Both the position numbers and the translations under genes were made by a program. This document shows, piece after piece, positions 22,746 to 33,700 of a stretch of 64,000 nucleotides of DNA (positions within the stretch are counted from its first letter, which is position 1; every line of letters begins with the position of its first letter). The notes beneath the pieces are model-generated. The model ran no database searches. It was given only the letters and a program-made list of their open reading frames with translations, and had not been told where the DNA came from. This DNA comes from Oreohelix idahoensis (Eukaryota; Mollusca; Gastropoda; Stylommatophora; Oreohelicidae), in assembly GCA_024509875.1 (NCBI GenBank), contig JAMPIV010004475.1:310001-374000 (forward strand), read 5' to 3'.

Positions 22746-22828
22746 ACACAATGAGTACGCTACGACACCATAAACAGACAAGCAACGAAGAGGTATCCAG
22801 ACAGTCAGCTAGTGGTTCTTTTTAGGAC

Positions 22829-22846
22829 TAGTCCTTTTCAGGACTA
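22829..22846 (+). promoter_or_regulatory. Histone-type hairpin downstream of ORF1
   Basis: TAGTCCT-TTTC-AGGACTA: a perfect 7-bp stem with a TTTC loop, followed by ACAACC. It lies just after the last ORF1 stop, where histone mRNAs carry their 3' stem-loop (consensus 6-bp stem, 4-base U-rich loop). Confidence 0.55.
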
Positions 22847-22960
22847 ACAACCGGCTAGCACCGAAGAAACTAAACGCAATATATACCCCAATTATAACCA
22901 ACTTTCAGGTTGAATAGGGTATTACAGCAACATAGTAGACGAAAACAACAACAACAACAA

Positions 22961-23996
22961 GTGGAAACCATACACAGAAGTTATACACAGTGGACGGAAG
23001 GAGAGAGCGTAGTCACATCTCCATGTACTAATCTGTATCTAGTGACAGCATGCCTTACCAAACAAGTCCAACTCTAGTGTATTTCTAAAACGACCAGAGG
23101 GTTTCGGTCGAGAATACTGATCTCAGAAGTCAGAAGTGTACACCACAAAGTGTTATCCTGCAAAGCGACATGGAGCACCGCAGTGTGTCACTCATATGTG
23201 CTGATATCCATTAGTAAATTGGACAATCAGAAGAAACTGTATATCTCAAGTGTGTACAGCTTCAGTCGTTACTGTCGGGGACCAGTGCTGTCTATCCGCC
23301 AGAACATTAACCAAGGAAATTGAGCTAAGTGACCAAATTCAAGAACTTCGAGAGCAAAATTTTGTGAGATAGCGTCAAATGAAGACAGAAGTTTTATCAA
23401 AAGTCAGTTACCAGACTACTACTAAAACAGTGACATTCTTACAAGTGTAAACATTAATTGTGTATTGTGAATTTAATATAAATATAATTCCTATAAATAT
23501 TTTCCATTCTAACATTTAAAGATAAGAAGAAGAGAAAAGAAACCCATTTAAATAAATTGATTTATATGGTATTTTGGACTTTGTTAACAACCTACTGTTA
23601 CAGTTCACGTTTATTGGGAATTACACTGTTCTTATTTTCATAGCATAGGGTAGTTGTTAACGAAGGGGAACTGTCGTGTAACATTCTAAATCCACATATC
23701 TAAATTAAAAAGTAAATGTAAAGCCTAACGAATTAATTCAATAAAAGGAAAGAAGAATGGTAAAAGACCAGTGCTGTCACAATGGCGTACAAAAATCCCT
23801 TTTTCTACTTCGTCTGCATATTGTAACGCTTTCACGTTTGATAGTAAAGCCTACAGCAGCATACACGCGTTTCTAAAAATAAAACGTGTACTGTATTTCT
23901 TAGAAAACCTTGAGATACGCACACTGCTTAATGACCTAGATAAATACTAGCATTAATGTCATTATATACAATGCGTAATGAAAAGACAGACGGACT

Positions 23997-24037
<41 letters not shown>

Positions 24038-25984
24038 CTGAACGGGGAAACGCATGCAATGCTACCACGCCGTCTCGCGATAAAAGTGAACGCAAATCAC
24101 ACGCTAAAGGCATGAAGCACTAATTTTTTTCAGATAGACAGTGATAAAAAACACTACTAATACGAGGTAAGGTTTTAAAAAACATGGTTAATGCTTATTA
24201 GGAAACATGACACAATACTGTTTTACGTTTGAAATCCTGACAGTACAGAAGACACCCCATCGTATCGAAGTGAACGGGTGGTAGAAGAAAATGCATATTT
24301 TGAACGAAGCCACTTAGCTCCATTAAATTTATATATTTTGGTTCCTTAGGACTTGCTGACAAAGAATATGTTAAGTGTTACGCAAATAGTCTAGGAATTA
24401 ACAAACTATAGCCAAAATAAAATAGTGAGGTTGTCTGACAGCACCAGATCATATTTGCTCAGTGGCATGTTTTAAAACCACTATTTTACGGGAAATAGGC
24501 CAACAAGTTAAATCCGATTTGATTGGATAGAAGAATATGTAAGGCGAAACATGATTAGTAGATTGCAAATACTATTTTTGGTTGTTAAGGGAAACGGTAA
24601 GAAGGGTAAATTTTTTCAAAAGCTTTTGTAAACATGGTCCCATTGGTTAGACCATTTGATATAGTCAATTAGGAGCGTCAGTTCAGGACCACATTTTGAA
24701 AATAAACTTACTGAGAAGCAAGTGCGTTGAGATCCAGCTCATATTTTTCTTATGAAAGCCTGGGACAGAGGCAGACCGGAATTGTGCCATAACTCATCGC
24801 CAGTCAACGTATTTTGTTTAATATTTCCATGAATTGTGGTAAGCTAGAAATATTTGATATCTTTTAGATGTTGAAAATATTGACCAGTGTTGTGTCTCAA
24901 GAACACGGTGAAGCAAGCGAGCAGTGGAGACTGTTTCCTGCCGCCCACACAGAAGTTAAGATTCGTGGCCAGAGCAGCTCAATCTTGTGTATACCCCCCT
25001 CTAAAAGTGACTTTACCTAAAATCAAGAGGGACATTTAATTGTTTCAAACAAAAGGAAACTGTAAACCTTTCCAATATTATTTCCACCAGAAACAAACAC
25101 TTGAAGTCATGATGACAAACAACCATCTAGCTTGAAAAGCCAGTATTACCTCATAGTACTACAGCAAAACTTACACACATATTGCAATAATAATATATGT
25201 CAATACAAAGATTCTATCTATAAATTGTGTACATACCACTTGTGATTACATTTGATTGTGATTCCTGATTCACTTTGTAGTTGAATCAGGATATCTAATA
25301 TTTGAAGGAATTAATACATCTATTTTTAAAAGTTAACACTTGACTCATTTAAGATAGTCTTATAGAGTGTTCTATGTATGTGAGTGTCACAATGTTGTAA
25401 AGTATTGTGGATTAAAGTAAAGTGTTTATCTGTCTGTTGTTGTTGTGACATACACTTCATCATTATCATAACCCTAGACATTCAACGTAGTCATCACAAT
25501 AGCCCAGAATAAGTCTGGCTGAGGTCTAAATGTGGTAGCAAAGTAAGGTTATCTGTAAAACACTACACCTATTAGATACAGATACCTTCACAGCTGATCT
25601 CAGTCAGTACACTAAGTCCCCTATAAATATTTATATCAACCCACTTTACCACAGGAACTCTAGCCTCCTGCATCTAATTGTTATCATCTGGACAGGAGTA
25701 CTTTACATCCTTTACTACACCTATGTTGTCCATACACCTGTACTCATCTCTGGGACTGGGGTATACCTTATAGTTCTTTATTCCTTCGTGAACTATCATC
25801 GTCTATCCACAAGACAACTTATCACTCATATTATTGAGACCTTTAATAAATTCGTTACACCGATATAATTGATCTACGTCCTATTTTCTGTATTTGATCA
25901 TGGGCGCTATATGTTGTTTACAATTTCTTCCTTCAATTCTTGTCATATCTGGGCTTCATCGACCATCCTTACTGATTACTGTAA
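22961..25984. other. Non-coding stretch
   Basis: About 3 kb with no supported gene. No long frame and no protein motif on either strand. The only regular structure is the GA microsatellite at 23999-24035. The block at 25356-25470 (atgttgtaaagtattgtgg, then taaagtaaagtg) has the look of a retroelement end, but nothing else supports that. Confidence 0.4.
23999..24035. repeat. (GA)n microsatellite
   Basis: About 18 uninterrupted GA units. The minus-strand open frame across it (23928-24113) is driven by the repeat (SLSLSL) and is not a gene. Confidence 0.97.
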
Positions 25985-27490
25985 TCACTAACTATCGTTT
26001 GAACCCATTTTGACTCCTGGATCTGTAGAGTGCGTAACACCTTTCCGACCAGACAGTGAATGAGAGCGACCGATTAATACGTAAACAACGCTGAGATGGC
26101 CACCGTCAGTTGTCTTATCACTAAAAATATTTTATTTCTAGCCGGTTCGTTGCTTGATAGTTTGTTTGCACAGAATGTGCAGCATATAAGCATTTCCGGG
26201 CAGACTGGTTGTAGGCAATAGTGACGACTAGTTGTCTATCTGGGAAGATTTTATATATGATAGGTAAATGAAATGAAGTGGTTGGTTGTAAACATGATCA
26301 ATATCAACGGAAGAGAGAATACCTTTGATGGGAATGACTTCAAATAAATCCCATTTTATGTGTCACGCAGGAATTTTCACAGAGAGGATAATGGGAATAT
26401 ACCCTACCAAAATAAGCAAGTTGAATGCTATTGGTTTGGCATTTGAGACGTTAAAATACAACATTTCTGATTGGAGCCTTGTTATATAGTAGCAATGTGG
26501 ATGCGTAGGCCGAATGTTGCTTATAATCTAGGACAATCTGAGTCTAAGGCACTGATATTTCAACTCGTCAAGAAGACAATCAGACAAGCCAGAGTAAGAA
26601 ATAGAATCAGGATTCTACTTTAAAGGAACGGACAACGTGTTTGAGCATCGTGTGGGCTTACACAGCGAGAAAACTCTACCTTTATTAATACAGAAAGCCA
26701 GAATCCTATAAACCTGAACACTAAGTCATATTGGGACTATATTGCAAAGTAATACCCCAAACCACGTGTAACCAAGTTGCCGAAACTATTTCTCTGAGCC
26801 AGAAGTCTGTATGCCCAAAGATATTTGAGGTGAGTTGTACATTTTATAATTTTATATTTTGCTTTATTAACCTGTAAAAATTGCTAGTGGATGTCCAAGT
26901 CATACGAAACTGGCAACCTCAGAATATAGAATGAAATTATCATGAACCACCACTGCTGGTGGCAGCTTCATGCGGGTTTCTCATAGAGAACCAAAAGCAG
27001 AGGTAGTCTCAAGCTCCATATGGAGCAGGGAGTGGATGATGACAGAAGTGATATACATAATTATTACACTAACCTTTTCAACCAGTGCGTATGTTTATGT
27101 AAGCATGTTTTACATAAATGCAATGTGTGTTTTCTGCTCACTGGGTTTAACATTAACGCTCAGAGATGGTAAAGCTTTGAGGCAGATGGGATGGTAGAAT
27201 GAAAAGGGGAACACCTGGTTTTCGTGTCAGGAAACCTAATACTCAGGAGGGTATTTATTTCTCTCTTATTTCATGATACTAGTCGTTGGTACCAATTGGT
27301 GATACTAGTCAGTGGAACAAGTGTGTGGTATAAATGACCTTCAGTCAAAGCTAGACACCAACATCAGACGGGTCTTAAAAGACGCTGGACCATCTTTGTA
27401 ATTATCCCACGATACTACGAGGGAAGTGATGCGACCACCAGACTTGACCAGTGACGAGAAGAACCAGTCTACAACCAAAATGGCCGTTTA
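25985..27490 (-). repeat. Repeat X, copy 2, inverted
   Basis: Reverse complement of 7290-8660 with moderate divergence. Read on the minus strand it starts near gactggttcttctcgtcactgg and ends with gagtcaaaatgggttcaaac. Against copy 1 it carries several indels. No coding frame. Confidence 0.72.
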
Positions 27491-28799
27491 CATAGTCGAT
27501 CAGAATTCTAATTTTTCGACGCTGTTTTTTTTATCATTTTAAGAGCGGATGCCCATGCTCCTTGTGGGAAATAGAGTGATTTATCGATGGATTGATTGAT
27601 TGGTGATTGAAGTAATAAGTATTTAGATAAAAAGCGGGGCACTGGACAAAATATTCAAATTATTCAACTTGGTTAGATCTGTTTCGAAGGAATGTCATCT
27701 ATCCAGTTTTACTTTATTAACACTCTTTATTTATACACTGCAGAGTTCTCATCAAGTAGAAAAAAAAAATGTATTTATCATGTGTTATTTCCTTGGTTTT
27801 ACTAGCACATCCATTTCTCAGTACATTCAATAAACCATTAATTATATTTATGTACCTTTTGTGTATCTTTTTACCTTTAAAGTGTTAAGTCATTCCTGCC
27901 GAGGTTAAGTACTTCGTACCTAGCAGGTAAGCTTCACTGTACAGTGCCCGGTACCGCCAGGTAGTAAGAACTGTACAGTGCTCCGTGCCGTTAAGTACGT
28001 CGTACCTACTACACCGGCTTCAAAAGACTAGAGATCATTTATAAGTAGTTAACCACCTTGATTATTTACAGGCATACGATTCATCTATAACTGTGGAACA
28101 GGAGTTGAGATTAGATAGACCTAGAGAATAGCACAATTTAGTAAAACAGTTTTTAACAAGAACTAAAATTAATATATAAGGATTAATGATGGTGTGAGGA
28201 TTAGGGGTAGTCTGGTAGGGTGCTTATGTAGATGATAGCAGAGACTTGGTGGATTTAGTGTAATCTTAGACACCCTCGGGCTTTCTCACCCCTTTTCACC
28301 TTGTTAACAACAGGGCAGTTATGAGAGACTTTTTTTAAAAAAATTGTTTGTTTGTTTCTTGGAACGGGGAGATCAAACACACATACATTCACACAATTTT
28401 TATTTTTATTTACTCTATTTGGACAGAGTGGGGGGGAGATACTATATTTACATATCGGAAATAAGATTTTATTGTCTTGAATTTATTACTCTTTATATCC
28501 TAATTATAACCCGTCAAGGGTTGAACGGAATACTTTGTTTAAAAAAAAATCTTTATGATTAATATTCAGCCATTTAATGAAGAGATACAGACGTCCGTAG
28601 TGCATTTTCCCCCACAATGACAAGCTCATTCTACTTTAGCAGTCAACACTAAACTACACAGGCCAATCACCGCCTTAATATTGTTTTTTTTTTTTTTCCA
28701 TCTCCACTTTTGGCCGAAATTGACCTGAGGTCATAAATCAACATCATATAATTTACTCTATTATCCTACATAATATCTTACAGTTAACAGTTTGGATAG
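27491..28799. other. Non-coding stretch
   Basis: No gene supported. Holds the GTAC-rich palindromic block at 27890-28015 and a T run at 28684-28697. Confidence 0.4.
27890..28015. repeat. GTAC-rich imperfect palindromic repeats
   Basis: Two related units: gttaagtacttcgtacct and gttaagtacgtcgtacct, with ctgtacagtgcccggtacc and ctgtacagtgctccgtgcc between them. Each contains short palindromes (aagtactt, tgtaca, ggtacc). It may fold as a cruciform. Identity unknown. Confidence 0.55.
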
Positions 28800-29353
28800 T
28801 GTGATGTATTGAGTATTGGTTTCCACTTTTTAGAATAACGAATACGAGGGGAGAGGGAGGGGAGGCTATCCTGCAGGATTGTCACTTGGGTAGCGCTATA
28901 AATAAAGATGTGAATTGTTAACGCTTCGTCTCCTTCATCGTTTCTTGTCACATTCGATATAGTTCAGCGTTGGTGTAGCTGGCGAGTCCTTTTTAGAGCA
29001 AGTCCTTCTCAGGGCTTCAGGTTAGCAGATGGATAATGTTAGTTCTTTTCATGGCTATTATCTATCAAAGCTGATCGGGCTAGCAGTCCTTTTCAGGACT
29101 TCTTCATGCTGGCTGATAGATGCTAGTAGTCCTTTTCACGGCTTAGAATTTATCAACACATCGCTTCAGTTAACAGAGTACACTTATTTTTGATTGGCAA
29201 TTTGCGTTCTGATATAACCAAATAGGATGAAAGGAACGCGCCTCGCCACAAGAAGGCAAAACCCACAAAATTAATTTAAAAAAACAAAAAAAAACTAACG
29301 CTTCGTCTCGTTTTGTGAATATTCTATTACAGCCGACAGTGCAGAACTTGACA
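28800..29353 (+). repeat. Left LTR of element C, with an insertion
   Basis: Begins TGTGATGTATTGAG and shares the next ~75 bp with the right LTR. TATAAATA at 28897-28904 is a likely TATA box, with AATAAA overlapping it. The block aacgcttcgtct occurs at both 28921 and 29297, suggesting that about 364 bp were inserted between them and that the native LTR was about 190 bp. Confidence 0.7.
28933..29296 (+). mobile_element. Insert in LTR C with repeated histone-type hairpins
   Basis: Shares catcgtttcttgtcacattc with the leader of the ORF1-only element (21063-21082), so it probably derives from that family. It carries a series of hairpins: 29000-29017 (7-bp stem, TCTC loop), 29085-29100 (perfect 6-bp stem, TTTC loop), 29128-29143 (one mismatch) and a weaker one at 29040-29057. 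Ends in an A-rich tract near 29275-29295. No coding potential. The aacgcttcgtct on both sides may be its target duplication. Confidence 0.55.
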
Positions 29354-29526
29354 TGGTGTCAGAATATTACCCACGTCGTCAGTACATCTATATTCGTGCA
29401 AATCAAGGTCGCCTTAAGTATCAGTAAATGTGTACTACCATCTACAAAGATAATACTGGCTAATAGACCTAACTTCGATAACAAGGATATATCACCGCCA
29501 GTTCATCGACGCCAACAGGTAAAGTA

Positions 29527-30260
29527 ATGGCCACGGGGTTTACCTTTGAGCAGCCTCGGCTTGACTGGCAGGCTCAAGGCCTGCAACAAGAATTCCAGCA
29601 CTTTAAAAGCCATGTCGAATTTGTTTTAGAAGGACCGCTAGCACAGACTTCGGGGGAAAAAATGCGTGTGGCTTGGCACTTGGGTAGGCGAACAGGGACG
29701 AGAAATTTATAAAACCGTTCACTTGGGCTGAGGGAGAAAAAGACACATTTGATGTGGTCATGGGAAAATTTGAAAATTATGTACAGCCTCGGAAAAATAA
29801 ACGCATTGCTCGACACAGACTGAAGCAAAGAAACAATTACAGGGGGGAGGGTTTGACAACTTTGTAAAAGACCCGAGACTCATTCTCCTAGACTGTGACT
29901 ACACAGACCTAGATGACATCCTGATTGACTCAGTAATTGATCGCGTAGTCAACATACGACTACAAGAGAAACTGCTAGATAGAGGTAAAGTCTAACTCTA
30001 TCTAAAATGTTAGAAATAGGGCAGCAACACGAAATATCACAAAGACAGCTAAAACTAGTTCGAGAAAGTGAAGTGCAGACTTCGAAGATACAGAAGGTCT
30101 CCATGAAAGATTATCAAGTCCGCCAAATCCAAGGTTACAAAACAAGAAAGCACTTCACAGCGCCTAGATTGCAAAAGATGCGGGTTTTCCACTGGACATA
30201 ATGTCAGTCCGGCCATCAACTCAACATGCAATTTTTGCAATAAAAAGGGCACTGGAAAAT
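29527..30260 (+). pseudogene. Gag of element C
   Basis: The ATG at 29527 opens MATGFTFEQPRLDWQ, the usual Gag start of metazoan Ty3/gypsy elements, and the first frame ends after 61 codons. Related sequence continues in other frames, with a zinc-knuckle region near 30162-30260 (CNFCNKKGHW). Gag would form the particle and package RNA. Broken by at least two stops or shifts. Confidence 0.7.
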
Positions 30261-30417
30261 AAATGTGCAGACTAATGCAAAAAGCCATCAATATGGTACA
30301 ATAAGACTACTAACAACACACATCAGAAGAAGAACCTATTGAATACATAGATATTAATTCACTTGAAGATATTAGTCAGGCAGATAAATGGAAAACCAAA
30401 CTAAGCATAAATAGAGC

Positions 30418-32000
30418 AGACATGTATTTCAAAACTGACACAGGTGCATGGTGCAATATAAAAACTCTAAAGGATGTTTGCAGGATCCGAGGACAGCCAA
30501 AAAGGAAGAGAATCAAGGAAAATTCTTAGAACCTATTCAAATCATCTAATCAAACCCATAGCCGCTGTTGACCTGCATATTTCTTGCAAGAAAGCAGAGA
30601 CTGTTTCAGAATCCCTAATAGTAAACATAGACCAAGAAAATAACTCTCAGGAGACACAGCTGAGAAACGTGGTCTCATCTGTCGCACTAGTACTATTGAC
30701 TTAGCAAGAGAGTTTCCAGAATTAGTAAAGACTACAGGATTACTTCCAGGAAAAATGCATCCAGGAAACAGCCAGTTGCTTTACGAGAGAAAATCAAGCA
30801 AAAACTTAAAGAAATGGAAGGAGACGGCTTTATAGCAAAAGTAAATGAGCCTACTGACTGGGTAAGCTCGATGGTGGGTGGTCACGGAATAAAATGGCAC
30901 AATCAGAATCTGTATTAATCATAAAGATTTAAATCGAGCAGTCAAGAGGGAACATTATCCCATGCGAAGTATTGATGAAATCATATTCCAGATGCAAAGG
31001 TTTTCTCAGTGCTTGATGCCAAAAATGGCTTCTTTCAGATCAAGCTTACCCAGAGATCATCGTTTCTCACAACCTTTAACACACCAGTAGGAAGATAACG
31101 TTGGCTCAGGTGACCTTTTGGTATTACATCCAGCCCTGAAATCTCCCAGAGAATCATGGACCAAATGTTGGAGGATATAGATGGTGCTGTAGCTACAATT
31201 GATGACATATTGATAGCAGGGAGGAATACACAACATCATGATGAAATATTGCAAAACGTCATCGACCGAGCTAAATCCTACAACCTGAAATTGAACTGGG
31301 ACAAATGTGTGTTAAGACAGAACAGTGTTAAATACCTAGGACATATTACCAGCAAAAATGGAGTTGAAGCAGATCCAGACAAAGTGAAGGCTGTGACCAA
31401 AATGAAGAGACCGTCTTCCAAGCAAGATATCAGACGATTTCTGGGATGCATCACACATCTCTCAAATTTCTTACCTAGACTCAGTGATGTAGACAAACCC
31501 TTAAGAGACCTCCTCAAAGAAGATGTAGTTTTCCAATAGCAGTCCAGTCAGGAAGAAGCATTTAACAAGTTGGAGCTATTGTGTAGCAAAACACCAGTAT
31601 TGGCACTGTACAATGTTACAAAGCCTGTTGAAATTCACTGTGATGCCAGCCAAAAATGATTGGGAGCAGTACTTTTTCAAGAAGGTATACCAGTAGCTTA
31701 CTCATCTCGGTCACTGACATCAACAGAACAAAGATATGCGCAAATTGAGAAAGAAATGCTTTCAATTGTACGTGGCTGTACGAAATTTCTCCAGTACATA
31801 TATGGGAACATGTCACTGTCATTAACGACCATAAGCCATTAGAAAAAAATATTTTTAAAACCCATAGTTCAGGCGCCAATGCGAATTCAGAAAATGCTCC
31901 TGACTTTACAATGGTACGACATTGAACACCGATACCAGAAAGGATCCATCCTGACTATCTCAGACACTCTGTCACGCGCACCACTATTCCAAGACACCCC
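30418..32000 (+). pseudogene. Protease, reverse transcriptase and RNase H of element C
   Basis: Protease: FKTDTGAWCNI near 30440, with the DTGA motif intact. Reverse transcriptase: RICINHKDLNRAV (about 30900), the VLDAKNGFFQIKL block (about 31010), and in the frame 31156-31539 ATIDDILIAG (YxDD with Thr for Tyr), then VKYLGHITSKNGV and KQDIRRFLGCITHLSNFLPR. RNase H: EIHCDASQK, a TGA stop, LGAVLFQEG, then YAQIEKEMLSIV. Integrase follows downstream. Several nonsense and frameshift changes show the copy is dead. Confidence 0.87.
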
Positions 32001-32247
32001 GGACTGTGATCTAACAGACATCTCTCTATGCTCAGCTTAATTTCCATCTCAGATGAGAAGCTCAAAGCATTCCAGAAAGCCACAACAAGTGACCCCTTCT
32101 CACTGAAACAAACTATTGAGCTAGGTTGGCCCGACAGTTACAAAAGGGTGAATCCGGAGGTTCAACCCTTTTTGACGCGAAAGCTGAACTAGCAGTAATT
32201 GATAATCTGATATTCAGAGGCCAAAGACTGGTAGTGCCCCCAAGCGT

Positions 32248-32499
32248 AAAACATGACATGTTACAGCTGATCCATAAAACATGACATGTTACAGCTGATC
32301 CATAAAATTTGACATGTTACAGCTGATCCATAAAACATGACATGTTACAGCTGATCCATAAAACTTGACATGTTACAGCTGATCCATAAATTTTGACATG
32401 TTACAGCTGATCCATAAAACATGACATGTTACAACTGATCCATAAAACATGACATGTTACAACTGATCCATAAAACATGACATGTTACAGCTGATCAAT
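32248..32499 (+). repeat. 28-bp minisatellite, nine units, inside integrase
   Basis: Nine head-to-tail 28-bp units, each aaaa(c/t)(a/t)tgacatgtta followed by ca(g/a)ctgatccat, with a few substitutions. The unit is coding sequence of the element (it reads KHDMLQLIH in the native frame). Because 28 is not a multiple of three, each unit shifts the frame. Confidence 0.97.
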
Positions 32500-33300
32500 A
32501 AAACACACTTGGGAATTGTGAAGTGTAGACAAAGAGCACGAGAACTGCTTTTCTGGCCTCAAATGAATGCTGACATAGAAGAACTAGTGAAGAATTGCTA
32601 CAAGTGTGCAGAAAATTGCAGAAGCCTACCCAAAGAACCTCTAATCTCCACACCACATCAAGAGCTCCCATTTTCAGAAATCAACAGACAAGTACTTAGC
32701 TCTCCTGGACTATAATACAACTCCCCTGGAAGACATTGGGTTGTCACCTACACACTTGCTCCTGGGCAGAAGACCTATTACCTGCCCAGACTGCCATTAT
32801 GAAACCAGGGCTACACAATCTAGCAGAGACCAAGAGATGCTTTGACAGACGAGTACCGAAACAACAATACTTTTACAACAGGAAAGCAGAACAAAGTCTC
32901 CCAGCTCTCAGCCCAGGACAGATAGTGAGAATAAAGCCATTTTCAGCAGGTGGTAAGTGGAAGCCAGGAACAGTTCTTACTAAACATGAATCACCACGTT
33001 CGTATGTAGAATGTCAAATCATACCAACTATCGACGCAATCGCAGACATTTGATCCCAGTACCACCTGGAGCTAATAGTCATCCAATCAGGGTGGAGGAA
33101 CCAGTGGATTTTCATGACGACTGGAGTGATACAATGGAGGGCACTTCCGAAAAACAGCTCAGTACACCAGACACAGAAAAGACTACATAATTAATGTCCA
33201 GAGAAGCAGCAAGGCCTTCACAAAACACAGTGGGTCATCAAGTTACCCGAAGTGGAAGGGTCATTAAGAAACCAGCCAGATACAGAGACTGTATAGTGCA
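32480..33300 (+). pseudogene. Integrase remnant of element C
   Basis: Zinc-binding segment (HLGIVKCRQRARELLFWPQM, then CYKCAE) at about 32500-32630. The D,D-35-E core is missing. From about 32736 comes the C-terminal region: DRRVPKQQYFYNRKA, LSPGQIVRIKPF, WKPGTVLTKHESPRSYV, then in another frame YRRNRRHL (about 33033) and VTRSGRVIKKPARYRD (about 33240-33290), a typical Ty3/gypsy pol terminus. The core deletion removes all catalytic residues. Confidence 0.82.
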
Positions 33301-33595
33301 TGACAAATCGAACATGCATATAATGTTTTTTCAGTTTAATTTACTTTCATGTTAATTAGCTAGTGTGTAGATTTTTTTTTTTTTGTTGATTTTGTTTACG
33401 TAACATTCAGGGATAAATTGTAAGGGAAATGGGGATCAGTTTAGTTAAAATGATTATTAGCAACATGAGAATGTCTGTAATGCATGATTCCGCAGTAAAA
33501 TGTGTTGGGGAGCAAACTCTGGAAACATGTAGAGTATAGCATAATTCTAGTGGAACTGGTAGACAGAAATAACAGAAGGACAGGTTTACATCCTT

Positions 33596-33700
33596 AAAGA
33601 AAGGGAGATGTAATATATTGAGTATTGGTTTCCACTTTTTAGAATAACGAATACGAGGTGAGGCTATGCTGCAGGATTGTCCGTTGGTGTGGCGGTATTG
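33596..33700 (+). repeat. Polypurine tract and right LTR fragment of element C
   Basis: The A/G run at 33596-33609 fits a polypurine tract. The LTR begins TGTAATATATTGAG at 33610 and matches the left LTR for about 75 bp (ttggtttccactttttagaa, cgaatacgag, gctgcaggattgtc), then diverges near 33690, so it is truncated or rearranged. Confidence 0.75.

Larger units (their letters stand above)
20924..22960 (+). mobile_element. ORF1-only LINE-like element
   Basis: A leader with CCAATCAGC at 20933-20942 and a hairpin at 21117-21132, a gag-like zinc-knuckle ORF1 at 21158-22745, a perfect hairpin at 22829-22846, a short 3' region and an (ACA)n tail at 22944-22960. No endonuclease or reverse transcriptase frame follows. 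The ORF1 is like that of I/Jockey-type LINEs. A full 5'-to-tail unit with no ORF2 resembles the half-LINE (HAL1) design known in mammals. The boundaries are approximate and no target duplication was found. Confidence 0.62.
28800..33700 (+). mobile_element. Ty3/gypsy element C, conventional order, decayed
   Basis: LTR-related ends (28800-29353 and from 33610) flank gag, protease, reverse transcriptase, RNase H and integrase in the usual Ty3/gypsy order, unlike A and B. The left LTR ends in ACA directly before a primer-binding-like TGGTGTCAGAA (29354-29364). A purine tract (33596-33609) abuts the right LTR. All frames are broken by stops and shifts, and the integrase core is missing. No target duplication, because the right LTR is cut short. 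Confidence 0.88.

Noticed and set aside
23928..24113. Leu/Ser-repeat protein
   Set aside because: Translation of the (GA)n microsatellite.
32248..32499. CRISPR-like array
   Set aside because: Units are contiguous with no spacers, are coding sequence of a retrotransposon, and the DNA is eukaryotic.
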